A DNA stretch of 11,517 nt from DATEJJ01 sp039649115 (GCA_039649115.1 JBBWZQ010000317.1:1-11517); one strand, 5' to 3'. Shown: positions 1 to 7,012, numbered from the stretch's first letter. A program made the numbers and translations. The notes: generated by a model from the letters alone, not told the origin.

Positions 1-495
1 GCCGATCCGGATCATGGTGAGCACCACCCGGTTCTGGTCCACCTTCTCGCCGCTGATGTTCGCGTTGCGGCGGTACTGGTTCAGGTAGACCAGCAGCTCG
101 ACCTGGCCGGTACCGGCCTGCACGACACCGACCGCGGACACCTGCGCCTGGACGACCGCCTGCTCCTTGACGGCGGTGGGCTTCAGGCTGGACGTGGTGC
201 GCGCGTACTCCTTGGCGAAGTCGCCGGTGGTGTACGGCTTCGCGGCGGTCACGCCGGCGTCGAACGACCGGTAGTCGTACGAGAAGATGGCCTGTGCCGC
301 CGCCGTGGCCGCCGTCATGCAGGCGCGGCCGGCACTGTCCCGCTGCCCGGCGCGGTCGGCCGTGTACCAGGCGAGCCCGGCGACGGTGCCGGCGAGCACC
401 GCGGCGGCGGCGAGCGCCACGAGTGTCGCGCGCCGGCGGCTGGGCCGCAGCGGTGCGGTGACGCTTGTCAGCCGGCGGGCTGTGCGCGTGCGCAT
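1..495 (-). CDS. Mce-associated membrane protein, second copy (3' end cut by window)
   Basis: This reads as a single-pass membrane protein of the Mce-associated (Mas) kind, which in mycobacteria are accessory, stabilising partners of Mce transporters. It has 165 codons in the window and no stop before base 1. Layout: a basic N-terminus with many Arg (residues 1-22), one hydrophobic segment (about 24-43), then an extracytoplasmic domain whose SYDYRSFDAG and TTGDFAKEY stretches fit the NTF2-like fold of this family. The visible end, VVLTMIRIG, resembles the last beta strand, so probably only some 10-20 residues are missing. Start: ATG at 495 is chosen because AGGGGG lies 6 bases upstream. ATGs at 513 and 510, which overlap the preceding stop, have no such site. 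It follows the larger Mas gene by 14 bases and is probably last or near last in the operon. The family call rests on architecture and position, since sequence conservation among Mas proteins is low. Confidence 0.8.
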   Translation of the reverse strand, partial: MRTRTARRLTSVTAPLRPSRRRATLVALAAAAVLAGTVAGLAWYTADRAGQRDSAGRACMTAATAAAQAIFSYDYRSFDAGVTAAKPYTTGDFAKEYARTTSSLKPTAVKEQAVVQAQVSAVGVVQAGTGQVELLVYLNQYRRNANISGEKVDQNRVVLTMIRIG

Positions 496-501
496 CCCGT
501 A

Positions 502-507
502 CCCCCT
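502..507 (-). promoter_or_regulatory. Ribosome binding site deciding the start of the second Mas gene
   Basis: On the minus strand AGGGGG stands 6 bases before the ATG at 495-493. It overlaps the end of the upstream gene (stop at 512-510), so the two genes are likely translationally coupled. It supports the ATG at 495 over the in-frame ATGs at 513 and 510. Confidence 0.55.
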
Positions 508-509
508 CA

Positions 510-1301
510 TCATCCGACGAACTGCAACTGGGCGACGAGCCAACGGCCGGAATGGGCGTCTCTGGCCATGCTCACCTGGATCCGGTAGTGCGACAGCCGC
601 CCGTCGGGGGCGCTGGTGTTCTTCACCGTCGCGTCGACCGCGACCAGGACCACGGCGCTGCGCCGGCTCGCCGACACCGTGGCGGCCCGCAGCACGGTGC
701 CGTGCGAGTCCACCTTGTTGTCCAGCACGGCGCTGCGGATCTGCGCCATGTCGCCGGTGAACTCGTCCTTGAACTGCCCGGTCGCACCGTCGGAGATGCG
801 GCGCAGGTCGGCGTCGACGGTCGCGGCGCTGATCGACACGAAGTTGACGGTGGTCTGCCGGGCCGCGGCGAGGGCCTGCTGCCGCGCCGCGCCCAACTGG
901 CGCCGGTCGTCCCAGGACCGGCCGGCCAGGCCGGCGGCGACCAGCGCACCGGCGAGTACCACCAGCAGCAGCAGGGCGAGCAGCCGCCAGCGGCGCAGCG
1001 TGCCCGGGTCGCTCCCCGGTACCGCACTGTCCACAAGGGACTCGGCTGGAGGTGGCTTTCGGGGGGCCGGCACGCGGACCGTCTTCCCGGCGGCCGGCGT
1101 GGTCGCTTTCCCGGTGGGCGTGGTCGCTTTCCCGGTGGGCGTGATCGCTTTCCCGGTGGACGGCGTCGCTTTGCCGGTGGACGGCGTCGCTTTGCCGGTG
1201 GGCGTGGTCGTGCGGATCACCCGGCGGCGACGCACGCTGCGGGACTCCTCGCCGGCACGCGGTCGGGACACCGTCGTGGTGTGCCCCTCGTCGTCAGCCA
1301 T
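510..1301 (-). CDS. Mce-associated membrane protein with Thr/Lys heptad-repeat N-terminus
   Basis: A 263-residue predicted single-pass membrane protein placed directly after mceF, the usual position of Mas genes. Residues 1-105 are polar and presumably cytoplasmic. They hold a basic patch (SVRRRRVIR, 22-30) and five units of a 7-residue TGKATPS/TGKATTP repeat at about 35-70. Residues 107-127 are a strongly hydrophobic membrane segment. Residues 130-263 form the external domain, with VNFVSI, AVDATVKNTS and the ending GRWLVAQLQFVG, which matches the typical C-terminal strand of NTF2-like Mas domains. Start: GTG at 1304 is also possible, but ATG at 1301 has AAGGAGG at an ideal 7-base spacing against 4 for GTG. 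It begins 39 bases after the mceF stop with its own strong ribosome binding site, unlike the overlapping mce genes. In mycobacteria related proteins (the OmamA type) stabilise the Mce complex. That role here is inferred. Confidence 0.85.
   Translation of the reverse strand: MADDEGHTTTVSRPRAGEESRSVRRRRVIRTTTPTGKATPSTGKATPSTGKAITPTGKATTPTGKATTPAAGKTVRVPAPRKPPPAESLVDSAVPGSDPGTLRRWRLLALLLLVVLAGALVAAGLAGRSWDDRRQLGAARQQALAAARQTTVNFVSISAATVDADLRRISDGATGQFKDEFTGDMAQIRSAVLDNKVDSHGTVLRAATVSASRRSAVVLVAVDATVKNTSAPDGRLSHYRIQVSMARDAHSGRWLVAQLQFVG
1096..1200 (-). repeat. Five tandem 21-bp repeats inside the first Mas gene
   Basis: Five consecutive 21-base units at 1096, 1117, 1138, 1159 and 1180. Units 1 and 2 are identical and unit 3 differs by one base. 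Units 4 and 5 are identical to each other and differ from unit 1 at a few positions. A partial sixth unit, GGCGTGGTCGT, follows at 1201. The period is a multiple of three, so copy number can change without shifting the frame. It encodes a heptapeptide rich in Thr, Lys, Ala and Pro. There are no spacers, so this is not a CRISPR array. Confidence 0.95.
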
Positions 1302-1308
1302 CACTTCG

Positions 1309-1315
1309 CCTCCTT
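1309..1315 (-). promoter_or_regulatory. Strong ribosome binding site of the first Mas gene
   Basis: AAGGAGG on the minus strand, with 7 bases to ATG (1301-1299) and only 4 to the in-frame GTG (1304-1302). It decides the start in favour of ATG and is among the best Shine-Dalgarno matches in the window. Confidence 0.8.
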
Positions 1316-1321
1316 GTCGCG

Positions 1322-1338
1322 CGCCCGGCGGACGGGCG
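1322..1338 (-). other. Small GC hairpin between mceF and the first Mas gene
   Basis: CGCCCG (1322-1327) and CGGGCG (1333-1338) are perfect inverted arms around a 5-base loop. The stem begins 2 bases after the mceF stop codon and ends 6 bases before the next ribosome binding site. No T tract follows in the transcribed direction, so it is not a classical terminator. It could pause polymerase or protect a processed mRNA end. A 6-bp GC stem can also arise by chance in DNA this GC-rich. Confidence 0.35.
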
Positions 1339-1340
1339 TC

Positions 1341-2627
1341 CTACGACGCCAGCCCGGCGAGCAGGAGTTGCTTCCAGGACTGTTCGCCAGCCAGCTGGTA
1401 CTGGCCGCCGGTCCCGCCCAACTGCAGCGGCTGCCCGTCCGGCCCGAGCACCAGGCCGGTGGCGGGGTCGTACCCGGCGACCGTGGCGCCGCCGGACGCC
1501 GGGGCCCCCTGCCCCACAGCGTCCGGCGGCTGTCCCCCCGGTACCGGCGCCGGGCTGGGACCGGCGCCGCTGGCACCCGGCGCGTTGGAGCTGCCCCGCA
1601 CGCCCGATCCGCGTGCCCGCTCGGCGGCCGTGCAGCGCCGCTGCCCGGTCTGCTGGTACTGGCAGGCCGGCGGGTTGTTCAGGTTCACCACGAGACCGAA
1701 GTGCGCGGTGCCGTCGCCCGGTGCCACGGTGAAGCCGCCGGTCACCACGAGCGGGTACTCCACCAGGATCTGCTCGATGCCGGGCAGCCGGCGCGCGCCG
1801 ATGCCGCCCACCGTGACGAGGTTGCCCAGCAGGGTGCCGATCGTCGGGTTCAGGTCCCGCAGCAGGCCGATCACCTGCCGCGCGGCCGGCGGTCCGTTGG
1901 CGAGCAGCCGGCGCAGGTCCGGGTCTGCCGCGCGGAGGGTACCGGTCAGGTCGGCGAGCGCGGCGGCCCAGCGCCGGATCGCGTCCGCCGACGCCTCCTG
2001 TGTGGACAGTACGGTGCGCCCGTCGCGGATCAGCGCGAGCGTCTCCGGCAGGAACCGGGTCGCGTCGCGCAGCAGCAGGTCGGACGAGTCGAGGATGCGC
2101 CGCAGCGCGCTCTCGTTGTTCTCGAAAGCGGTGCCCAGCTCCTCGATGAGCACCCGCAGGTCGTCCGGGTTGACCGAGCGGACCAGCGCGTCCAGGCCGG
2201 CGAGCAGGTCCTCGGCGGGCAGCGGGGTGCCGGTGCGGCTGGCCGGGATCACGTCGCCGTCGCGCAGGTACGGGCCGGTGTCGGTGTCCGGCCGCAGGTC
2301 GAGGTACTGCTCCCCGACGGCGGAGCGCTCGGCGACCACGGCGTGCAGCGCACCCGGTACCCGCACCCCGCCCTGCATCCGCAGGTCCACCCGTACCCCG
2401 CCGGCGTGCAGCCGTACCGCGCCGACCCGGCCGACGGGCACTCCCCGGTAGGTCACCGGCGCGTTGGGGAAGATGCCGCCCGCGACGGCGAAGTCGGCGT
2501 GCAGCAGGTACCCGCGGCCGAGGAGGCTGTCGCCGAGGCCCACGTAGCGCAGCCCGACGAACGCGATGCCGAGCAGGCTCACCACGGCGAACACGAGCAC
2601 CTGCACCTTGGCGACACGCGTGATCAT
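1341..2627 (-). CDS. mceF: MceF, MCE-domain lipid-transport shaft subunit
   Basis: Sixth MCE-family protein, 428 residues, expected as one subunit of the hetero-hexameric Mce shaft outside the cytoplasmic membrane. Residues 7-27 are an N-terminal membrane anchor. The MCE domain spans about 42-113, with the core APVTYRGVPVGRVGAV (56-71) and the closing motif GEQYLDL (105-111). A helical region follows (about 140-270), then the C-terminal segment LPGIEQILVEYPLVVTG with a Cys pair (C322, C332). The last 90 residues are Gly/Pro/Ala-rich with GYDPATGLVLGPDGQP (385-400), which I recognise as typical of actinobacterial MceF tails. The ATG at 2627 overlaps the mceE stop in an ATGA arrangement. The TAG stop at 1343-1341 is the only TAG among these genes. 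The frame stays open far upstream (to about 4058), but that part has no family similarity and overlaps mceE and mceD, so it is not a fusion. Confidence 0.93.
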   Translation of the reverse strand: MITRVAKVQVLVFAVVSLLGIAFVGLRYVGLGDSLLGRGYLLHADFAVAGGIFPNAPVTYRGVPVGRVGAVRLHAGGVRVDLRMQGGVRVPGALHAVVAERSAVGEQYLDLRPDTDTGPYLRDGDVIPASRTGTPLPAEDLLAGLDALVRSVNPDDLRVLIEELGTAFENNESALRRILDSSDLLLRDATRFLPETLALIRDGRTVLSTQEASADAIRRWAAALADLTGTLRAADPDLRRLLANGPPAARQVIGLLRDLNPTIGTLLGNLVTVGGIGARRLPGIEQILVEYPLVVTGGFTVAPGDGTAHFGLVVNLNNPPACQYQQTGQRRCTAAERARGSGVRGSSNAPGASGAGPSPAPVPGGQPPDAVGQGAPASGGATVAGYDPATGLVLGPDGQPLQLGGTGGQYQLAGEQSWKQLLLAGLAS

Positions 2628-3784
2628 GGCAGGCACTTCCCGGTCAGGATGTCGATGAGGGAGCAGCCGCCACCGGACGATCCGCCGGACGGGCTCGCGC
2701 TGGGCGAGGGACTGGCGCCGGGCAGCAGCCCGGGCAGGCCGGGCAGCGCCGGGAGCGCGGGGAGGCCGGGCCTGGCCGGCGTCGCGGGCCTGGCCGGCTT
2801 GGCCGGGCTGCCCGCCGGGGTCACCAGCAGGTTGGACAGGATCGCCGCGCCGTCCAGGTCCACGGTGAGGTGCAGGTTGACGAAGTTCCCGTTGATGGCG
2901 CCGGTGACGTTGGGCGGGACCGGGTAGGTCAGCAGGAAGTCCAGTGCCTTGGGCAGGTTGGCGCCGGCCCGTACCAGTTGGTCCAGCACCGGCCGCAACG
3001 ACCTGACGGTGGCCAGCGTGTCGTCCCGGCTGGCGTTGACCACGCGGGTGCCCACGGTGGCCAGGTCGGACAGCGCGGTCAGCGCGTGGGTGAGCTGCTC
3101 GCGCTGCCCGGCCAGGACGGTCAGGCCGGGGTCCAGGGCGTCCAGCGCGGCGCGCAGCGTGTCGCGCTGCCGCGCCAGGTGCGCGGAGAACCGGTCGAGC
3201 GCGTCGATGGTGCGCAGGATCTCGGCGCGCTGCGCGTCCAGTCCGGCCAGGAACGTGTCGAGCTGGTGCAGCAGGTCGTGCACGCCGGACTCGCGGCCGC
3301 GCAGCGCGCCGGCCAGCTCCTCGCTGATCGTCTTGAGCTGGGCCAGGCCGCCCCCGTTGAGCAGCAGGCCGAACGCGGCCAGGACCTCTTCGACCTCGGC
3401 GGAGCGGCTGGTGCGGGCGAGCGGGATGACCGCGCCGCCGGTCAGCGTGCCCTCGGCCGGCTGGCCGGGCGGCGCGGCGAGGGTGACGAACTTCTCCCCG
3501 AGCAGGCTGCTCTGCCGGATGGCGGCGGTGGCGTTCGCGGGCAGCCGCACGTCCCGGCTGACCCGCAGGCGCACCCGCGCGGTCCAGCCCGACAGCGTGA
3601 TCCGGTCGACGCTGCCGACGGTCACGTCGTTGACCTTCACGGCGGCCTGTGGCACCAGGTCCAGCACGTCGCTGAACTCCGCGGTCACCTGGTAGGACGG
3701 CCCGCCGGGCGCGCCACCGGGCAGCTGGCACCCGGAAAGGGCAAGAATGACCACAGTGGACAGTGCGAGGTCTCGTCTTCTCAT
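2624..3784 (-). CDS. mceE: MceE, MCE-domain lipoprotein (LprK type)
   Basis: Fifth MCE-family protein, 386 residues, and the lipid-anchored member. The N-terminus is a short lipoprotein signal: MRRRD, a hydrophobic stretch, then the lipobox LSGC with the acylated Cys at 19. This fits the rule that MceE/LprK is the lipoprotein of the set. The MCE domain covers about 31-104, with core VKVNDVTVGSV (49-59) and closing motif GEKFVTL (96-102). A long helical region follows at about 130-285, and the end of the conserved part includes INGNFVNLHLTVDL (297-310). Residues 325-370 are a Pro/Ala/Gly/Ser low-complexity tail, followed by GGGCSLIDILTGKC with Cys 374 and 384. The ATG at 3784 overlaps the mceD stop by 4 bases (ATGA). 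A longer upstream reading frame exists but would lose the signal peptide. Confidence 0.93.
   Translation of the reverse strand: MRRRDLALSTVVILALSGCQLPGGAPGGPSYQVTAEFSDVLDLVPQAAVKVNDVTVGSVDRITLSGWTARVRLRVSRDVRLPANATAAIRQSSLLGEKFVTLAAPPGQPAEGTLTGGAVIPLARTSRSAEVEEVLAAFGLLLNGGGLAQLKTISEELAGALRGRESGVHDLLHQLDTFLAGLDAQRAEILRTIDALDRFSAHLARQRDTLRAALDALDPGLTVLAGQREQLTHALTALSDLATVGTRVVNASRDDTLATVRSLRPVLDQLVRAGANLPKALDFLLTYPVPPNVTGAINGNFVNLHLTVDLDGAAILSNLLVTPAGSPAKPARPATPARPGLPALPALPGLPGLLPGASPSPSASPSGGSSGGGCSLIDILTGKCLP
2733..2815 (-). repeat. Low-complexity Pro/Ala/Gly-coding tract in the mceE tail
   Basis: Imperfect short direct repeats such as GGGCCTGGCCGGC and GGCCGGGCAGC crowd this stretch. On the minus strand they encode Pro every second to third residue (PARP, PALPALPGLPGL). 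This probably forms an extended flexible segment. Borders are approximate. Confidence 0.6.
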
Positions 3785-5013
3785 GGGAGCAGTCCCAGGA
3801 TGCCGCCGAGGGTGGGATCGGTGGACGTGGAGCCACCGGGGAGGCCAGGCACACCCGGTCCGCCGGGCGCGACACCGCCGGAGCCGGGTGTGCCTGGTTT
3901 GGTGCCGCCCGTCGAGGAGGGCGCGGGCGGCAACCCCAGGAGTTTGCGGAGCTGGTCCGTGACAGGGAGATGGTTCGCGTTGAGCACACGGGCCAGCGCC
4001 ACGCACTCCGTGGGTACCTTCGTCGTGGGCACCAGGCCGGCCAGCAGGGAGCAGACATAGCTGGCCGGATCGTACGGACCCAGGACGTCGTCGCGGGTGT
4101 CGAGCGTGCCGCTGCGCGCGTTGTACGCCAGGTGCAGGTTGGACAGCGCGAGCGGCGCGACGGTGAGCACGTCGATGAGGGCGCGCTGCTGGCGTACCAG
4201 CACGCCGGAGATGTCGGTCAGAGCCTCCACATTGGACTTGAGCTGGGCGCGGTTGTCGCGCACGAACCCGGTGACGTCGGCCAGCGCGGTGGCCAGGCTG
4301 CGCACCGTCGCGGCCAGGTCCTGTCGCTCGGCGGCCAGTTGCTCGCCGACCCCGGCCAGTTCCTCGTTGAACAGCCGCACCTGCCGGTCGCTCTCGGCCA
4401 GTGCGGTGACGAACCGCTGCAGGTCGGCGAGGCTGCCGAACAGGTCGTCCCGCCCGTCGGCCAGCGTGCCCAGGGTCTTGGACAGTCCGTCGAGCGTGCC
4501 GGCCAGGTCGGCGCCGCTGCCCTCCAGGTTGGCCCGGCCGGTGGCGACCAGGCCGGACAGGGCGCCGTCCTTGTTGGCGCCGTCCGGGCCCAGGGCGCGG
4601 TTGAACTGGTCCAGCGCGCGGTACACGTCGTCGAGTTCGAGCGGGACCGCGGTGCGCGAGGTGGGCAGGTCGGCGCCGTCGGCCAACCGGGCACCGCCAC
4701 CGTACGCCGGGGTGAGCTGCACGTACCGGTCGCTGACCACGCTGGGCGGGATGATGACGGCCTGCGCGTCGGCCGGTACCGGGTACCGGGCGTCGTAGCG
4801 CAGCTCCACCTCGACCGTGCGGCCCTGCGGCCGTACCGCGACGACGTCACCGACGCGCACCCCGAGGATCCGCACGTCCGAGCCGGCCAGGATGCCGACC
4901 GCGCTGGTGAAGTGCGCGACCAGCCGCCGCGTGGGTACCTGGGAGCGCACCACCGCCACGGTTACCACGCCGGCGAGTGCGACGGCGACCAGCGCCGCGT
5001 ACACCTTCCTCAT
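3781..5013 (-). CDS. mceD: MceD, MCE-domain lipid-transport shaft subunit
   Basis: Fourth MCE-family protein, 410 residues. Residues 5-23 are the N-terminal membrane anchor. The MCE domain spans about 31-103, with core DVRILGVRVGDVVAV (46-60). Its closing motif SDRYVQL (94-100) has Ser-Asp where the other five subunits have Gly-Gln or Gly-Glu. A long helical, probably coiled-coil region runs from about 125 to 290. The conserved segment NARSGTLDTRDDV (298-310) leads to a Cys pair (C321, C337) likely to form a disulfide. Residues 363-400 are a collagen-like Gly/Pro tail ending in GGILGLLP. The ATG at 5013 overlaps the mceC stop (ATGA). It should pack beside the other Mce proteins in the hexamer. 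The tail DNA carries a perfect 14-bp inverted repeat, listed separately. Confidence 0.93.
   Translation of the reverse strand: MRKVYAALVAVALAGVVTVAVVRSQVPTRRLVAHFTSAVGILAGSDVRILGVRVGDVVAVRPQGRTVEVELRYDARYPVPADAQAVIIPPSVVSDRYVQLTPAYGGGARLADGADLPTSRTAVPLELDDVYRALDQFNRALGPDGANKDGALSGLVATGRANLEGSGADLAGTLDGLSKTLGTLADGRDDLFGSLADLQRFVTALAESDRQVRLFNEELAGVGEQLAAERQDLAATVRSLATALADVTGFVRDNRAQLKSNVEALTDISGVLVRQQRALIDVLTVAPLALSNLHLAYNARSGTLDTRDDVLGPYDPASYVCSLLAGLVPTTKVPTECVALARVLNANHLPVTDQLRKLLGLPPAPSSTGGTKPGTPGSGGVAPGGPGVPGLPGGSTSTDPTLGGILGLLP
3845..3897 (-). repeat. Perfect 14-bp inverted repeat inside the 3' end of mceD
   Basis: Arms CCAGGCACACCCGG (3845-3858) and CCGGGTGTGCCTGG (3884-3897) are exact reverse complements with 25 bases between them. 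The inner TCCG (3859-3862) and CGGA (3879-3882) can add 4 more pairs past one bulged base, so the mRNA could form a long stable hairpin. It lies about 60-115 bases before the mceD stop and mceE start. Part of the symmetry may come from Gly/Pro codons (GGN, CCN), but an unbroken 14-base match is more than the codons require. No T tract follows. Confidence 0.75.
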
Positions 5014-5999
5014 CGGCCACCGACCTTCGGCTGGTAGACCTGGAGCAGACCGTCCAGATAGGAGTCGAACCAGCGGCCGTTGCCGAGCACGTTGGTGAAC
5101 GCGGTGACGAACGGCGCCATGGCCGCGATCGTGCGGGACAGGTCGTCCCGGTCGCGCTGCAGCGTCGCCAGCACCTGGCGCAGCCGGGACAGCGCCGAAC
5201 CCAGCTTCGTGCGGTTGTCGGCGACCAGCCCGGAGATCTGGTTGGCCAGCGTGGTCGTGGTGACCAGCAGGTTGTGTATCGCGTCGCGGCGGCGGCCGAC
5301 CTCGGCCAGCAGCAGGTTGGCGTCGGCGACCAGTTGGCGGAAGTCCTCGTCGCGCTGGGCGAGCACCCCGGTCACGCCGCGCGCGTGGGCGAGCAACTGG
5401 CGCAGGTCGGCGTCGCGCGCGGCGACGGACCGGGACAGCCGGGACAGGCCGGACAGCGTGTCGTGGACGCTCGTCGGGGTGTCCGTGAACGCCTGGGACA
5501 GCACGCGGAACGCCTGTGCCAGCTGGTCGGCGTCGATCTGCCCGAGGGTGCCGGCCAAGCCGTTGACCGCCTGCACCACGTCGAACGGGGACGCGGTGTG
5601 CGCCAGCGGGATCTGCGAACCCGGGGCCAGCCGGCCGCCTCCCTTCGGGTCCAGCGCGAGGTACTTCTGGCCCAGCACGGTCTTGATCCGGATGGTCGCG
5701 CCGGTGTCGGCGCCCAGCCGCACCGCCCCGTCGTCCACCCGGAAGTCGACGCGCACGTACCCGCCGCCCGGCCCCTGCGCCAGCCCGATGCCGGTCACCT
5801 TGCCGACCTTCACGCCGGCCACCCGCACCTCGTTGCCGGACGCCAGCCCGCTCGCGTCGCGGAACGCCGCCCGGTAGGTGGTGCCGCCGCCGATGAACGG
5901 CAGGTCTTCGAGGTGGAACGCGGCGAGCATCAGCCCACCGAGCAGGGCCAGCCCGATCGCCCCGACCACGACGGGGTTGCGCTGCCGAAATGGCTTCAC
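5010..5999 (-). CDS. mceC: MceC, MCE-domain lipid-transport shaft subunit
   Basis: Third MCE-family protein, 329 residues, the shortest of the six. Residues 9-27 are the membrane anchor, followed by LPFIGGGTTYRAAF, the usual lead into the MCE domain (about 40-116). The core is EVRVAGVKVGKVTGI (57-71) and the closing motif GQKYLAL (110-116). Residues 140-300 are predominantly helical with heptad-like Leu spacing. The protein ends soon after GRWFDSYLDGLL (308-319), a conserved end of MceB/C proteins, and it has no Pro-rich tail, unlike D, E and F. The start is GTG at 5999, overlapping the mceB stop in a GTGA arrangement. The frame is open for 32 codons upstream, but translation from there would add a charged stretch ahead of the anchor. 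Confidence 0.93.
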   Translation of the reverse strand: MKPFRQRNPVVVGAIGLALLGGLMLAAFHLEDLPFIGGGTTYRAAFRDASGLASGNEVRVAGVKVGKVTGIGLAQGPGGGYVRVDFRVDDGAVRLGADTGATIRIKTVLGQKYLALDPKGGGRLAPGSQIPLAHTASPFDVVQAVNGLAGTLGQIDADQLAQAFRVLSQAFTDTPTSVHDTLSGLSRLSRSVAARDADLRQLLAHARGVTGVLAQRDEDFRQLVADANLLLAEVGRRRDAIHNLLVTTTTLANQISGLVADNRTKLGSALSRLRQVLATLQRDRDDLSRTIAAMAPFVTAFTNVLGNGRWFDSYLDGLLQVYQPKVGGR

Positions 6000-7012
6000 C
6001 GGCCACCTCCGTTGCAGCGCGCGGCCGAGGAGCTGAAGGTGGCCGGGTTGACGGAGCCCACACCGGGCAGCGCGACCCGCCCGTCGAAGTCGCACATGAA
6101 GAAGTTGAACCAGGAGCCGGTGGACACGGTACGGGTCAGCGCCTGGTACTGGCCGGGCAGCTTGTGCAGCGTGCTGTCGATGACGGCGCTGTTGTCGTTG
6201 AGGATGCCGGCCAGCGAGCCGAGCTGGCCGAGATCGTGCGACAGGTCCGGGCGCACGTCGTGCAGCAGCGAGCCGGTGGCCGCGGTGAGCCCGCCGATGT
6301 TGCTGATCGCGCCGCCGATCGCGGTACGGTCGGCGGCCAGGCCAGAGACGAACTGGCGCAGCTGCCCGATCGTGTCGGACAGCTCGTCCCGCCGGCCGTC
6401 CAGTGTGGACAGCACGGTGTTGAGGTTGGTGATGACCCGGGACAGGACGGTGTCCCGGTCGGCGAGCGCGGTGGACAGCGACGCGGTGTGGCTGAGCAGG
6501 CTGGTGACGGTACCGCTCTCGCCCTGCAGCACCTGGATGATCTCGTACGCCAGCGAGTTGACGTCCTGCGGGGTGAGCGCGGTGAACAGCGGCCGGAAGC
6601 CGTTGAACAGCGCGGTCAGGTCCAGTGCCGGCGAGGTCTGGGCGAGCGGGATCAGGGCGCCCGGGCGCAGCCGGCCGGTTCCGGCTCCCTCGGTCAGCGC
6701 GACGTACCGCTGCCCGATGAGGTTGCGGTACCGGATGGTCGCGTGCACGCTGGCCGGCAGCGGCACCTGACTGTCCACAGTGAACGACAGCTCGGCGGTG
6801 GTGTTCTGTACCACGCGCACCCGGGTCACCCGGCCCACCCTGACGCCGGCGATGCGCACGTCGTCGCCGGGCAGCACGGCGGTGACGTCGGTGAACCGGG
6901 CCCGGTAGGTGCTGCCGTCGCCGAAGGACAGCGAGCCGAGCTGCTGTGCCAGCAGTGCGGTCAGCACCACGGTGACCGCGGCGAACACGAGAAGCTTCAC
7001 CAGCGGCTTCAT
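5996..7012 (-). CDS. mceB: MceB, MCE-domain lipid-transport shaft subunit
   Basis: Second MCE-family protein, 338 residues. The N-terminal anchor is residues 4-22. The MCE domain (about 35-108) has core DVRIAGVRVGRVTRV (51-65) and closing motif GQRYVAL (100-106). IPLAQTSPALDLTALFNGF (121-139) is a highly typical linker after the MCE domain in MceB. Helices follow to about 295, then GSWFNFFMCDFDG (299-311) and two late Cys (C307, C333) that probably pair outside the membrane. The ATG at 7012 overlaps the mceA stop (ATGA). The frame is open further upstream, but that region is the mceA tail read out of frame. The role is one subunit of the Mce hexamer that carries lipid between the outer envelope and the YrbE permease. 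Confidence 0.94.
   Translation of the reverse strand: MKPLVKLLVFAAVTVVLTALLAQQLGSLSFGDGSTYRARFTDVTAVLPGDDVRIAGVRVGRVTRVRVVQNTTAELSFTVDSQVPLPASVHATIRYRNLIGQRYVALTEGAGTGRLRPGALIPLAQTSPALDLTALFNGFRPLFTALTPQDVNSLAYEIIQVLQGESGTVTSLLSHTASLSTALADRDTVLSRVITNLNTVLSTLDGRRDELSDTIGQLRQFVSGLAADRTAIGGAISNIGGLTAATGSLLHDVRPDLSHDLGQLGSLAGILNDNSAVIDSTLHKLPGQYQALTRTVSTGSWFNFFMCDFDGRVALPGVGSVNPATFSSSAARCNGGGR

Noticed and set aside
508..513. ATGATG overlapping the stop of the first Mas gene as start of the second
   Set aside because: It would fit the ATGA pattern of the operon, but no ribosome binding site precedes it, while ATG at 495 has AGGGGG at 6 bases. The choice is not certain.
1096..1200. Tandem repeats considered as a CRISPR array
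   Set aside because: The 21-base units are contiguous without spacers, are in frame with a coding region and encode a regular heptapeptide.
465..2927. Long plus-strand reading frame of 820 codons, with others such as 616-2451, 2870-4060, 3763-5037 and 4977-6770
   Set aside because: They lie antisense to clear mce genes, have Arg/Ala/Gly/Pro-biased translations without any recognisable domain, and are expected because stop codons are rare in very GC-rich DNA.
3845..3897. Inverted repeat considered as an intrinsic terminator or insertion-sequence end
   Set aside because: No T tract follows, it is inside a coding sequence whose frame continues intact, and there is no transposase or target duplication nearby.
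1341..4058. A 905-codon minus-strand frame that could suggest an MceF fusion protein
   Set aside because: Only the last 428 codons are MceF-like. The upstream part is mceE and mceD read in the wrong frame, and a proper ATGA start with a membrane anchor sits at 2627.
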